A stretch of DNA of 64,000 bases from Bromus sterilis (taxonomy: Eukaryota; Streptophyta; Magnoliopsida; Poales; Poaceae). Positions 23,765-35,279 of the stretch are shown one piece after another (positions within the stretch are counted from its first letter, which is position 1; each line of letters starts with the position of its first letter). Position numbers and translations under genes: made by a program. Location of the stretch: NCBI GenBank assembly GCA_950022295.1, contig OX465600.1:7936001-8000000 (forward strand), in the 5' to 3' direction. The notes under the pieces were generated by a model. The model had not been told where the DNA came from, did no database searches, and saw nothing but the letters and a program-made list of their open reading frames with translations.

Positions 23765-23945
23765 CTAAGGGCATCTTCAAGGAAAATTCCCAAAACTCCC
23801 GCATCCGTTCGGATTGGGATATCCGAACTAGTTTTGTCATCCAATGCGGTTCCGTATCTGTCCACGGATCGGTTCGCTTGTCTGTTTTCCCACAAATCTG
23901 GCCCAAACCAAGGGGGGTTGCGGGAGTCCAGGCGCCACAAACGTC
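23765..23945. repeat. Dispersed repeat related to 62145-62295 (inverted)
   Basis: CCGCATCCGTTCGG, TCCAATG, TGTTTTCCCACAAATCT, AAACCAAGG and TTGCGGGAGT occur here in order. Their counterparts occur in reverse orientation at 62145-62290. It is preceded by AAGGGCATCTTCAA, a PIF/Harbinger-like end. Probably two members of one non-autonomous transposon family. Confidence 0.55.
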
Positions 23946-24266
23946 CGCTTATGACACCCCCGGCCCACCTCAAAACCCGACAAGCTCACGGTTTCTCCAC
24001 TTCCTCCTTCCTCTGTATACGCTTGCTCCCTGACGGTCGACGCTGCCGCACCATCAGATGATTACTTTTCTTCGGATGCCATGTTCGCAATCAATTTTTA
24101 CCGACACTTTTGGATGATCCGATTAAGCATTTGTGGGTTTTTAAGGGAGACAATTTAACATAAACTTGAGTTGAATTTATGTTCAAACTATTTTAATTAT
24201 TGAATTATAATGAATTTCAATGAATTCCGATCGAGTTTGTGCTAATTTATTGAATTTTTTGTTGGC

Positions 24267-24414
24267 AAATTTGATCTTTTGCCCCACCTTACTTTGCCAT
24301 TTGATAATTTGCCTCCCACCTGAGAATGACAAGTGGGGCCTGGTTCGATCCGTCATTGAGACAACCCATGGCAAATTATCAAATGGCAAAGTAAAGTGGG
24401 GCAAATCATCAAAT
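24267..24414. repeat. Long hairpin-forming inverted repeat (MITE-like)
   Basis: Arms of 45-47 bp (24267-24313 and 24370-24414) match with about three mismatches. Each contains TTTGCCATTTGATAATTTGC in one orientation. The loop is 56 bp (24314-24369) and carries CAAGTGGGGCC. Such near-perfect foldbacks can give double-stranded RNA that is diced into small RNAs. Confidence 0.75.
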
Positions 24415-25149
24415 CTCCCTTTTTTGTTGAACTGTTGGTGGATGGGTGCGACCAAGCTTGGATGATCGGCTCTTGCATCAGTGTCCACGTGCCGATCCAG
24501 ACTGATCTTTGAACGGATGTGGTATCCATTTTATGAATCAGCGTTGAAGATACCTTACGTAATCTTCCTCTACTAGATGCCAAAATATTTCATAAAAGTC
24601 AATGGCTAGACTATTTGGTTCGGCGATTTGTTTGTGTGATGAATTTAGTGCATCTCTATTAAAAAAACAAGTTGAGTTTTTCTTTGAATCACTATTTATA
24701 ATAGCTACAAAATCTTAGTTTGATATTTCCCCTTAAATCCCTAGCAAGTTTCTCCCTATGGTGAGTCGTCATAACCGATCCTCCTATCTTCTCTTTATTT
24801 GCGCGGTAATATGTGTTTCATTTATATAATAAAAAATAAAAAGGAAATCATGTATACAATAAAATTATAAAACTTAAAAACAGTTAATAGATAATACTTG
24901 CACAAAAAACATCAATCAAAAAGAAAAAGAAAATACACTTAAAACCGAGGAAACCTCTAAGCTTAACACCGATGCACGTCATGTTCTTCTTCTTTGATGC
25001 CTGTCTTGTACGGTACTTCCTCTGTAAACTAATATATGATGTTTTACATAATTAAAAAAATTAATATTAAATGTTTTACATCACTAGTTTAATTATCTTA
25101 TATTAATTTACAGAGGGGGTAGAATAGAGATCTCTGTAGACTGAGAGCT
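24415..25149. other. AT-rich stretch, no gene seen
   Basis: No gene. ACTAATATATGATGTTTTACAT and its approximate inverse around 25029-25115 (ATGTTTTACATCA, TTAATTTACAGAGGG) suggest the remains of a Stowaway-type element. The ends are too degraded to place. Confidence 0.35.
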
Positions 25150-25790
25150 AAAAATCTTCTAGGGGATGTTGGGTTCTTCGAGATTTTTCAGGAGGCACCG
25201 GTGGAGGTGGAGCCGCAACGTTTGTGGTGGGACGATGACGATCGAGATATCCCAGCCTGATGACGTAGTACGGTTCAGTACTGGCATTCAGCAACAGTCG
25301 TGGTCGCGCGCTGAAAATTTCCACATTCTTCCGCCCGGCCGTTTGATTCACACTCGGTGCAGTACAGTTCGCTCTAATGGCGACCAGACCGACCCGGGAG
25401 CTACTGTCACTGCCACCGTTAGCTGGCCACGCACTGCTGGCACTCCGGCACCGGATCGGCCAAAGGCCGTCAAGTTCCCGACACGGCGACGTAGGTGGCT
25501 ACCGGTGACGAGTAGGTGAGCCGGTGTGGACACGAGACCCCGCGGGTCATGGGGGTCGTCGCGGCCGCCCGATCGACCGGAGATCCGGCAACGATGGCGA
25601 CGGGAAGAAGGAAACCCGTGCGGTTATCCACCGGTGCTTCACGCAGTTCCGGCCCGCGCGACCGATCGATCCTGCCCGGGGCCGGAATGGGAGGCGGCTT
25701 CCTGCCTTGGCCATGACGCAATACGTCGCCCCCGCCCGCCTCCCTTTGAAAATTGAAACAGAGGAAAGCTTGGGTGCGGTGGGACGCCGC

Positions 25791-25828
25791 GACGTCGACG
25801 TCGACGTGCCCCCGGCCGCCTATATAAA
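25791..25828 (+). promoter_or_regulatory. Core promoter of HIPP copy 4
   Basis: TATATAAA at 25821-25828 preceded by GACGTCGACGTCGACGTG (25791-25808), one GACGTC unit more than in copy 3. The DNA from 25150 to 25790 is homologous to the upstream region of copy 3 (with the Copia removed) and of the pseudogene. It contains the uninterrupted insertion-site sequence GTAGTACGGTTCAGTACTGG. Confidence 0.65.
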
Positions 25829-26016
25829 CCCCCCCCGGCGACCCCCAGATCGCACACCACACCACAGCACGCTTCCTTCGTTTGTTTGCTGTTGCACATC
25901 GATTTCATCGCCCGAGCACACACCGCCCCTCCACTCCCACCCACTCGTTGCTCACTGTGAAGGCGAAGCCACCGCCGCCGCCGCCGCCGCCGCCCGTTTG
26001 TTTGATCGCCGGCGCT

Positions 26017-26685
26017 ATGAAGGTGGGTGGCTGCGGCCGATCTGATTGGGGATTTGGGGTTTCTGATTCTAGCTGCGGCTTTTGGTTTCTTGTTCTCGGA
26101 CGGTTTGCTGATTTGGGTTCTTGTTGTTTGCAGAAGGTGGTGCTGAAGCTGGACGTGCACGACGAGAAGCAGAAGCAGAAGGCGCTCAAGGCCGTCTCCG
26201 GCCTCCACGGTACTCCCCTGCTTCTTCTAATCTTCTTCTTCCCCGATTCCGTCGTATCTTGCTCTGCTTCGCTGTAATCATGGAGCTGGACATGATTTTC
26301 ACCCACTGATATTCCAAACTGTCTGTTCTGTTCTGATTCAGGCATCGATGAGATAGCGGTGGACATGAAGGACCAGAAGATGACGGTGGTGGGCACCGTC
26401 GACCCCGTCGACCTCGTCGGCAAGCTGCGCAAGTCCTTCCCCGGCGCGCACATCGTCTCCGTCGGCCCGGCCAAGGAGGAGAAAAAGGACGGCGGCGAGA
26501 AGAAAGACGGCGGCGATAAGGACAAGAAGGACGGCGACAAGGACAAGAAGGACGGGAGCAAGCAGGCGGTGTACCCGCCGCCCTACTGGTACCCCCCGCC
26601 GCCGCGGCCGCAGTACCACCACCCGCACCCGTACTACTTCGTCCGCAGCGCCGAGGAGGACCCCAATTCGTGCGTCATCTGCTGA
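26017..26685 (+). CDS. HIPP copy 4
   Basis: Exons 26017-26022, 26134-26209 and 26342-26685; 141 residues. The HMA-type domain starts KKVVLKLDVHDEKQKQKALK and lacks CxxC. The linker is built of DKDKKDG units, followed by YPPPYWYPPPPRPQYHHPHP and EEDPNSCVIC with an intact CaaX box ending in cysteine. Exon 1 is again just MK, and intron positions and phases are identical to the other members. The last exon keeps MKDQKMTVVGTVDPVDLVGKLRKSF-type sequence, where the second half of the HMA fold lies. Role and location are as for copy 1: a probably prenylated, membrane- or nucleus-associated protein whose metal binding is doubtful. Confidence 0.93.
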
Positions 26686-27540
26686 TCGACGCCCGCCTCC
26701 GCCTTGCCTTGTACATTTCTAGCTGGTGCGGCTCACCGGCGGCCACCGGTTGCGCCCTGCTCCGGTGGTGGTTGGTGGTTGCTCCACTCGCCGGCCTACC
26801 TGCGACAGCGATCGCCCGTATCCCATAATGATCCCTAGATGTTATAATGTTGCTTTGTCTTCTTCTTCTTCTTCTTTATTCGGATAAGTGCGCGCATCTG
26901 TTTGAGTTTATGATGCGGAGAGCAGATTATGGAATCAAATATATAGAAACTTTTGCAATTGGATTTTGGGTACAACTCTGAATGTTCAGGTTGAAATTCT
27001 GGCGGTTAAATTGGTGTCACTTGTCAACTGTAACTCTAAAGGTCTTGACAGATGTTTTCAGTCAGTGATGTCGGATTGCCTTTGTTGGAGCAGATATGCA
27101 ATCAAATTACTGTCAGGATATAAGTAGTATAAATTTTAACAATTGGATTTTGGGTGAGTTCAGTGAGTGCTCTACAATGGTGATAGTAGGAGGATAAAAG
27201 CACTCTTAATGAAATTCAGGTGGTTAAATTGGTGTCCCTTATCAACTGAAAGTAACTCTGAAGCTCTGAAGCTCACTGACTGACTGCCGCTCCACCTAAC
27301 AGCTATTTCAGTCAGTGATATCAAGGCCATACAGGCAAAATACGTTGTAATATGACTGAATTCAAGCTGAACTGAATTATCATCTGTGCTTATCTCACGA
27401 GAAATCGATCCCAGATCCTTGGATTTTTCATTTTTTTTAAGATTTTTTTTTGCGTTAACAAACGCCAAGGAACCCCCATTTAACTCAAGAGCCACAGTCA
27501 TAGGCTTTAGCTCTTTTTTTCTCTCTCTTCTCAAAGACTC
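26686..27540. repeat. 3' UTR/flank of HIPP copy 4 with internal duplication
   Basis: Homologous to the flank of copy 3. Here a block (GAGCAGAT(A)T...ATC AAAT, CAATTGGATTTTGGGT, GGTTAAATTGGTGTC) occurs twice, at about 26925-27020 and 27092-27245, so the flank contains a local tandem duplication absent after copy 3. Confidence 0.6.
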
Positions 27541-28485
27541 ACAGAAAAGGTTTCAGTTGTACGGAGTATGTTTTTTTTAACGTTTCTAGGTAGGTGACAC
27601 ATTTTGTTTGCATATCCTTGGGGTGGCAAAGTCATGCTCAATAGCCAATAGGTGTAATAATTTTTTAACAAAGAAAGGGGCTCGGACCCCCCCCCCCCCC
27701 CCCCGCGCGAACGCCTAGCTATCCTTCCTTGACCCGCATCATGTCTCAGGCACGAACACAACCCCCGCGGCTCCGTCTTCAACCTCCCATGTTCGTGGCC
27801 GCCGTCACCACTGTAGAGAGGAGTTGCGGCTACGATTTGGAAATGTTTGGTTTGGTAGAGTAAAACTTTTAAAACTATAGAAAGACAGTAGTTGACGCTC
27901 GCGTGAGGATCCCCCTAGGAAATATTTATCCCTTTCGACGAGATGAATCTAAACTTTCAATTTAGTTCAACTCCTTAAAAGAGGTAGATTCTCACCTAGA
28001 GGAAACTCTTCGTGTGAGTGTACGTTTCTAGCATTATAATACCAATGCGGACAACGAGTCTATGCCCCCGAGTAAACATCTCGGCATGATCCTCTAATGT
28101 CGAGGTGGAACTAAAAATTGGGCTCTGATCGGGCGCGGTTGGTTGGATGCAACGGCTTGCTGAGACCAAACATGGGCCGAACATCAGTTCGTCCTGCAAG
28201 ATGTCTCGGTTTGGGGGATCAGATGCATGCGGCGGCAACAAAAGGACAAGGATACTCCAGCAGCGAGCCAGTAGTTCGCCGAGAAATAGTTTGTGTGGGG
28301 TCGAGCCACTGGCCCCACCCGCAGTCACACAGGACGGAGCACCACTACCAATCCACCTCACCCCGTACCCGATCCACGTCTTCTCCCGGCCTCCCCACCA
28401 AATTTCCGGTGGCTTCCGTGCCCCGATCCCCATCCCCATCCTCTCCCCCGCGGCTCGCATGTAGCGATCGCCGGCCGGCCTTTCC
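27541..28485. other. Intergenic and upstream region of ARP8
   Basis: Contains an 18-bp C run at 27687-27704 and no recognised gene. From about 28300 the sequence becomes C-rich (CCCCATCC, CCTCACCCCG), as in 5' leaders of grass housekeeping genes. No TATA box is evident. Confidence 0.4.
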
Positions 28486-31400
28486 ATGGCGTCGCTGCTC
28501 CTGCGCAAGGTGTGGGGCACCGTGCTGGCCCGCGCCGGCCCGCGCGACCCGGACGCCTCCTCCCCGCGCCGCCGCGGCGCCCCGGCGGCGGCGGCGGAGT
28601 ACGGCTCCCTGGGCGCGCTGGACGCCGTGCCGATCGACGTGATGGCGCAGATCCTGCGCCTTCTCGGCCCCGCCGACGCCGCGCGCTCCGCGGCCGTGTG
28701 CCGCACCTGGCGCCTCCTCGCCTCCGACAACGCCCTCTGGGCCTTCTTCCTCAGCCTCGGCCCCGACCCCTGGGACCTCGTAGTCTTCGCCGAGACCCAC
28801 CTCGCCGCCGGCCCCGCCGAGCCCCGCAGGTCCTCCCCCCTCCCCTCCTCGTCCTCATCGACGACTCACGCGGCCGGAGCCTTCTCTTTCATCCTGTCCT
28901 ACGTCTCCGTTCCCTTCGCCTGTCTAACAGTAATCTGCCGTGCGTGCGTACCGCAGCGTCTGCTACTCCACCGTTCGCGTGCCGCCGCAGCTCTCATTCA
29001 AGCGCATCTACGGACAGCGAGCGCTCGTTCAAGGCTCCATCATCGTCGATGGTACCCGTAACTGAATTCTACTCCCATCATCATCATCATCGGAGTACTT
29101 AGTAACTGAACGCATTTCTAACGATCTTGTCATCAGTTACTACACAACCAACGACTATAAATATCTTCTCATTATAGGCTGATTGTATTTGTATATGGCC
29201 ACTTTGCTTTGTGCCACGTGATGGTCATTTCTGTTGGGGAACGGGCATTGTTTATTGACCCCAGTTCTTTTGGCTTTATGGTCTTCTTATTAAATGGTGC
29301 GTTCTCTGTTGTTTGCTTTCTCAAATTGTAGGTGGATCAGGCTATTGCAAGTATGGCTGGAGCAAGTATGCTGCTCCTTCTGGGCGCTGTGCAACTTTTT
29401 TGGTAAGCTAGCTGTGGTGATTAGTGAAATCTGTAAATATATCACTCCAGTGCGCACCAGTCATTCATCACCACAAATGTTTCTCTTTATGGCACATTAT
29501 GGCCAATGCTATTTTTTAACAACATCGCGGTGAGAATAAGATGATTGAATTGATGATGCCGTTTACGTCCTAATTTTCTTGGCATTATCATGCAGGAGTT
29601 TGGTAACATTGAGTCTCCTATGTATGCAAGACTCCGTCACTTTTTCTCTACAATCTATAACAGGTCTGTAACATCTTTAAGTTCCACCGTAGCATCTTTT
29701 ATAAAGATCCATTTTTGCGCAACAAAAGACAGGCCTACAGACAAATTTTATTGTGAAAACTTTGGCTGACTAGGTTATCAACTGTTCTCTTGCTCGATCA
29801 TGGTGAGCAATCAGATTTATTCTTGTTATTCTTGACCTTTTTCAGGATGCATGTAAAGCCTTCTGCTCGACCAATTGTCGTTGCTCTTCCTCTCTGCCAC
29901 TCCGATGGTTAGTATTTTTAGGTGATTCATTTTTCTACTTTATGATTGTCTATTGTTTACCTTCATCACTATTTCTGTATGGTGGCCTGGCCCTGAAATA
30001 TAATTGCATGTTATTTGCCCATCAGTTTGTTACTATTGTTCATGAGCAATTTTGAACTTCTTTGTCTGACTGTATGTTTCTTACTCAACTTGTCACAGAC
30101 ACCGAGGCTGCTAGGGCCTCTAGAAAGCAATACAAGGAGACATTGTACTCGGTTTTGTTTGACATGAATGTTCCTGCTGTTTGTGCTGTTGATCAAGTAT
30201 GTGTTTTATGTTCCCTTGGTGCAAATACTTACATTATCACCTCTTGATGTACTTTTTAATTCACCCTTGTGTACCACTGTCCTTTTGATTAATCCTGTTG
30301 TCTTTCTGAATTTTAGTGTTTTTTTTGGTTTAGATTTTGGAATTTAGAAGATTCACATAAGCCTCGAACTGCTCAACCGAGAATTTTACGTAAAATATTT
30401 TCAATATTTCGGTGTCAAATTTAAAAGAGTCGCGATGTAGTTGTAGAAGACACCTTTTCTGTTTACTTTCCTGTCATGTCGATTCATTAATTTTGCCTCT
30501 CGTTGGAAATATTTTGTGAGACTGCTGACATGTGTGTTTGCAGGCACTCCTAGCTTTGTTTGCTGCCAAACGAACCTCTGGTATTGTTGTCAACATTGGA
30601 TTCAATGTCACATCCGTTGTTCCCAGTAAGTTCTGGTGTAAGGTTCGACTCAGTCGAGCATATATACTGTTCTCTTGAGTATCTGATGTATTTTGTCTTG
30701 AAATCAGTAAACGTGGCTGGATTCCAAGCCTAAGTTTGCCACTCCTAAGCTTAGGCAGTCCACAATTTTTTAGGTATGATTTTGGTTTGTCGTGATGGTT
30801 GTGGCTTGCCACACTTTAATATCCTATGGCCCGTGTTCACGGACCCGACTTCTTGCCAAATTCTGCCACATTTGTGACACCGTTATTGATAGCCACACTT
30901 TAGCCAAAGCTTAATAAGCCATCGTATCAAAAATTGCCATTCCTGAGATTAGCCACCCACCTGGGGAGTTTATAAACAATAAAATATCACTAATTCCATC
31001 TTCTATACTCAGATGTACCACAAGACCTGTAATATGATTCGTGATCTGGCAACGAATCTCTTGACCTAAAAAGCCATGAACCCGTTCATCGACATGTTTC
31101 AAATCATATTTAGGAATTAATATTAATCATTCCATATTTTGGGTGGGGAGAAGCAAACGATGTTTCACGATAATAGAATTGTAGATGGCAATGTACAAAA
31201 GTAGGAAGGTGGTTGTATGTTTGATAGTTGGAGTTAGTATAAAATACAGAGAATTTCCTGTGTACAGAGTAATAAGGGAAACATTTCTTTATTACATTGA
31301 ATATCAACTTAATACAAATAACCTGCGTGGGTAAAACCTATTGATAAATGTGTCCTCCCTGAAGTACACGGGCTTGTAAGAATGTACATCAGAGGGAGAC

Positions 31401-32824
31401 ATAGGGTGGGACCATGTAGGCTGGGGAGACATGGGAGACTTAAGAGCTAAGACTATGTAGGCTGTGGACTGATAGTTTTTCATGGTCGAGCTTTGTCTCA
31501 AATGTTTATGGCACATGAAGTATGTCTAGATCAAGTAGTAAAAAATAACCATTTTGTGTTATCTTTTGTATTTGGCTTGCAACAGTCTTTCAAGGTAGGG
31601 TGATGCATGAGATTGGTATCGAAACTGTGGGGCAAGGGGCTCTGAAACTTACTGGATTTCTAAAGGAGCTAATGCAGCGGAGGAATATATCTTTCGAGTC
31701 GTTGTATACTGTCCGGACCATCAAGGAGGTAAGGTTTTGTTTGTTACCCCATATATAGCTAATGTAATTTGTTGTAGCTTGGGTTCTTCACACAAATATC
31801 ACCTTTTTGTGCTTGTAACCCATTATTTTGGGGGCTATGGACCAACTACTTGTGCTTGAAATCTATTAATTGACGGTTGACATGCTAACTAACCAACTAT
31901 TTGTGTTTGGAGCCATTAGTTGGGGTAACCTATTTTAGTTTTGTTCATCACAGAAATGAAGATGATAGCTAACGGATGATTCTACCTCCCTTTCCTCTTC
32001 TATGTGTAGAAAATTTGCTATGTGGCAGCTGATTATGAAGCAGAGTTATGTAAGGACACACAAGCTTCTTGTGAGGTGGATGGTGAAGGATGGTTCACTC
32101 TATCGGAAGAAAGATTCAAGATGGCAGAAATCCTTTTCCAGCCACAGATGGGAGGAGTGTATGTTATCTTCTCTGTTGCATAACCTGGTTTGTCCTTCCC
32201 ATTTTAATACGGTTAGCTTTATGCTTGCTCAATGCTGGTGTTGCAGTCGTGCTATGGGTTTGCATAAGGCAGTATCTCTGTGTATGGATCACTGCTACAA
32301 TGCAGAGGTGCTCCGTGACCACAGCTGGTTCAAGACGGTGGTTTTATCTGGTGGATCGGCGTGCTTACCTGGTTTGCCAGGTATGCTTACCTAATGCATT
32401 GAAATACTGAACAGCTGATTAGATATTAGTGTGTATCGCAATAAATCTAGGACACCGATGGATAAGTCCTGTATTTTCTGGATTAAGTCCATGGTTATCT
32501 TGGCTTGACACAAAAACATTTTCATTGTGAACAGAGAGGCTGGGCAAAGAGCTCCACAAACTTCTTCCTCCAAGCATTTCAGAAGGAATAAGAGTTCTGC
32601 CTCCTCCATTTGGCACAGACACTGCCTGGTTCGGTGCAAAGATGATCGGCACTGTAAGAGCAGCGTTGGTTCTTCTGATCAGTTACCACTCTTTTATCTT
32701 TGCTAACGACTGTTCAAACAAATTTCAGGTGAGCACTTTTGCGGAGGCATGGTGCGTAAATAAGAAGCAGTTCCGTCAGAAGTCACGCAACAGCGGCTCA
32801 TCTTTAGCGAATGCATGGCGATAG
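28486..32824 (+). CDS. ARP8: Actin-related protein 8 (F-box/actin-fold protein)
   Basis: Twelve exons give an open frame of 486 residues: 28486-28829, 28957-29051, 29332-29402, 29596-29663, 29846-29907, 30099-30196, 30544-30625, 31586-31728, 32010-32158, 32247-32380, 32535-32653, 32729-32824. All introns are GT-AG and phases agree throughout. Residues about 45-90 (LDAVPIDVMAQILRLLG, VCRTWRLLASDNALW) are an F-box. From about residue 115 on is an actin-like fold with GGSGYCKYGWSK near the nucleotide site and VVLSGGSACLPGLP toward the C-terminus. The F-box/actin combination is diagnostic for plant ARP8, a nuclear/nucleolar protein that may act as an SCF ubiquitin-ligase subunit. Length fits the family (about 470-490). 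The exon 9 donor GT|GTATGT was chosen because it joins MGGV to RAMGLHK in frame. Intron 7 (960 bp) has grown by insertions. Confidence 0.95.
30905..31095 (-). pseudogene. Nuclear plastid DNA fragment (clpP) in ARP8 intron 7
   Basis: The minus-strand frame contains FLGQEIRCQITNHITGL, LSIEDGISDI and LFINSPGGWLISGMAIFDTM. This is the N-terminal half of the plastid-encoded ClpP protease subunit, as in grasses. Start and C-terminal parts are missing and the flanks are not plastid-like. It is a NUPT fragment, antisense to ARP8 and removed by splicing. Confidence 0.85.
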
Positions 32825-32989
32825 ATCCTGCCTGCCGCAGCTATGATTGGCAAAGCCAGGGAAAGAGCCATGGAGTTGTTATCCATGGCTATTCTTCACA
32901 TCTAAGATATGGTACAGAGCTATACAGCACCAGTCCCCGGTGTACATAACAGATATGGTTTACATATGGATGATAGATTATTTTGGGTA

Positions 32990-32995
32990 AATAAA
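32990..32995 (+). terminator. ARP8 polyadenylation signal candidate
   Basis: AATAAA 166 bp after the ARP8 stop codon. The mariner element begins only 124 bp further on, so read-through would enter it. Confidence 0.5.
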
Positions 32996-33792
32996 GCAGA
33001 ATAGAATGTTATTACTTATTGGCATGTATGGCAATAGTGATGCATCGGGCTGTGTGCATCCAAACGATTCTTTGTCATTTTTATACCTGTACATTTTTGT
33101 TTCGCAAATAAAATAATACTCCCTCCGACCCATTTTACTGTTTGCGCTGGTCTTTTTTCAAAACCCCCCCTACCTTTTTTCACCTGAAGATAAACGTCCT
33201 CCCACCGCTCTGACGCCGCCCGCTCCGTCGCTGCGACGACCTCGCCCTCCGCTCCTCGCCGGCACCTCGCCGCTCCTCCCTCGCGCCGCGCAGCTCCTCC
33301 CAGCAGCACATCTCCCTCCCGCCGTGCAACTCCTCGCCCTCGGCTAAAAATGGTTGCTTTGCGGCGGCGAAGGGGAGCAGCCCGGCGGAGTCAGGCTGGA
33401 GGCTACTGGAGGGCTGGCCACCGCCACCTTCTCTCCCTTGTGGATCCGGCCATGGACTCCTCCTCCTTCGCCACGGCAGCAGCGCCGCCCTCCGAGTCAG
33501 CGGCCTGCAGGGCGGGGTGGGAGCGGAACCGGCGTGGAGGACGGCCGCACCGGACCTGCGCCACCTCTTCGTCAAGGTCGCCAAGGTCCCTCCTCCTCTC
33601 CGTGCCCCCCCCCCCCCCACACACACACACCTCTGAACTTTGCTTCGAAGTTACAGTACTGACATGAAACAACACCTCTGAACTTTGCTGTCTGAATACA
33701 TCTGAACTCAAAATTTGGACAACAACTGAACGAATGATGTCGTCTGAGTTCAAGAAAATTGCGTTCTGATCTGCTGTTGGTTGTTGGATCAG

Positions 33793-34362
33793 GTGAAGGC
33801 AGGGTACCTGGCGCCGGGGCTCATGGGGATATACATCGTCTTCCTCTGCTGGTCGGCCATCAGAAGGTGAGCTCAGTCAGACCCGTCCGTCCGTCGAACA
33901 TTGTGTTTTTACTCCATTTTCATGGGTACTAAACCTGCTTGCTGACATGTTCTTCGCACGGTGAAATTTACAGTGAGCCGCACACCGAGTTCTGCAACAG
34001 GAAAGCGGAGGTCGCGACGAGCGCGGACTGGCTCAACATTGCGGTAAGATTTTCAAGAACGCCTTCTCTCTTGAGTTGATATACTGTACTATACTGCAGT
34101 AGTGAGGCAAATATGGCATCGGTTAAATTAGTTGCTGCACTTGCTACTGTTATCTGCAGAAGTAAGTTTCAGACAGGGAAAACAGACACTGTCAGACTGA
34201 ACTGACTGACTACATTCTTCGATCACCATACCAGATGTTCCTGATTTGAGAACATTGACTAACGCATGGCCTGTTTGATTATCATCAGGTGGACGATCGA
34301 CGTCGGCTGGGCGAGCACGTGGGTGCGCGTCGGCAACGAGTGGCTGGCGGCGATCGCGTACA
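33793..34362 (+). pseudogene. Captured exons of a serine incorporator (SERINC/TMS) gene
   Basis: Three exon-like pieces keep splice borders: 33793-33866 (YLAPGLMGIYIVFLCWSAIR), 33974-34043 (SEPHTEFCNRKAEVATSADW) and 34289-34362 (WTIDVGWASTWVRVGNEWLA). The first two join in frame over a GT-AG intron. These sequences are characteristic of the C-terminal half of plant SERINC multi-membrane-span proteins. The N-terminal part, the exon expected between pieces 2 and 3, and the C-terminus are absent, so it is not a functional gene. It lies inside the mariner element, antisense to the transposase. Confidence 0.85.
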
Positions 34363-34429
34363 GTAAGTCTGAACTCAAAACTTCTCTGTTTGACGAATTG
34401 TGTGCAGTATATTAGGTGATAACTTGGAG

Positions 34430-35060
34430 TAACAGAGAGCAATTCTGTCCTAAATTACATCTGTCCTAAATTCTGATGAATACAGAGAGCAATTCTGATG
34501 AATACAGAGAGCAATTCTGAATTTCTGATGCTTTTCTCAGCGTTGTTATTTTACTCCTGAAGAACACTGAATTCTGAATCCAACCATGTGAACTTCATGT
34601 TCATGGCGATGGCATTACAAGCTAGAAATGCTTTGGCTGTGTGTTCACATGGTTGGATTCATGTAGCCAGTTAATGTTGGGCAACGTCATTGCTAGAAAT
34701 GGACTGCTTGTTATGAATTCTGAACTGGTCTTGATGTGCATAGATTTCAGCAGCTGAAATTAGGCTAATGTTGTTCCCTGTGATTTGTCAAACCATATGA
34801 ATCCAATTTCAGCATTGGTGTTTCCTGTGATTTCAGCAACATTGCTAGACATGATGTTCAACAGTAATGGCTGCTGCTGATGCTTTGCTCTAGTATTACA
34901 TGCCAGCTAATTTTGGATGACTACTCCTTGGCTTGTGCCTTCCTTGGCTTCTTTTTCTCCTCCTCTTCTCCTCTTGATCCTCTTCTTCTCCTCAGGCTTC
35001 TCTTCTTCTCCTCTTGATCCTCTTCTTCTCCTCAGGCTTCTCTTCTTCTATTCTTGGTAG
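34430..35060. repeat. Short repeats in mariner interior
   Basis: ACAGAGAGCAATTCTGATGA-like words repeat at 34432-34525. A 40-bp unit with CTCCTCTTGATCCTCTTCTT is tandemly repeated at 34965-35045. No coding capacity. Confidence 0.6.
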
Positions 35061-35279
35061 TATTGCAGCTTCAAATTCGCTTATTTGTGTTTCCCGGATG
35101 AGATCAAGTTTCTGTAAATAGTAAACATAAAATTATGTCAGTAAGATGCATCAGGTTAGAACAGACAATTACAAGCAATACGACATTGACATACACTCTT
35201 GACTCGACGGCACGGACGGACAATGCTTGATGGGTTCTCCAACCATGTGCTATATTCTCTTCCTGCGATAAATGTGTCA

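Noticed and set aside
28118..28642. Open frames in the ARP8 leader and first exon in other frames
   Set aside because: Explained by C-rich leader and GC-rich exon 1; ARP8 itself has full exon support.
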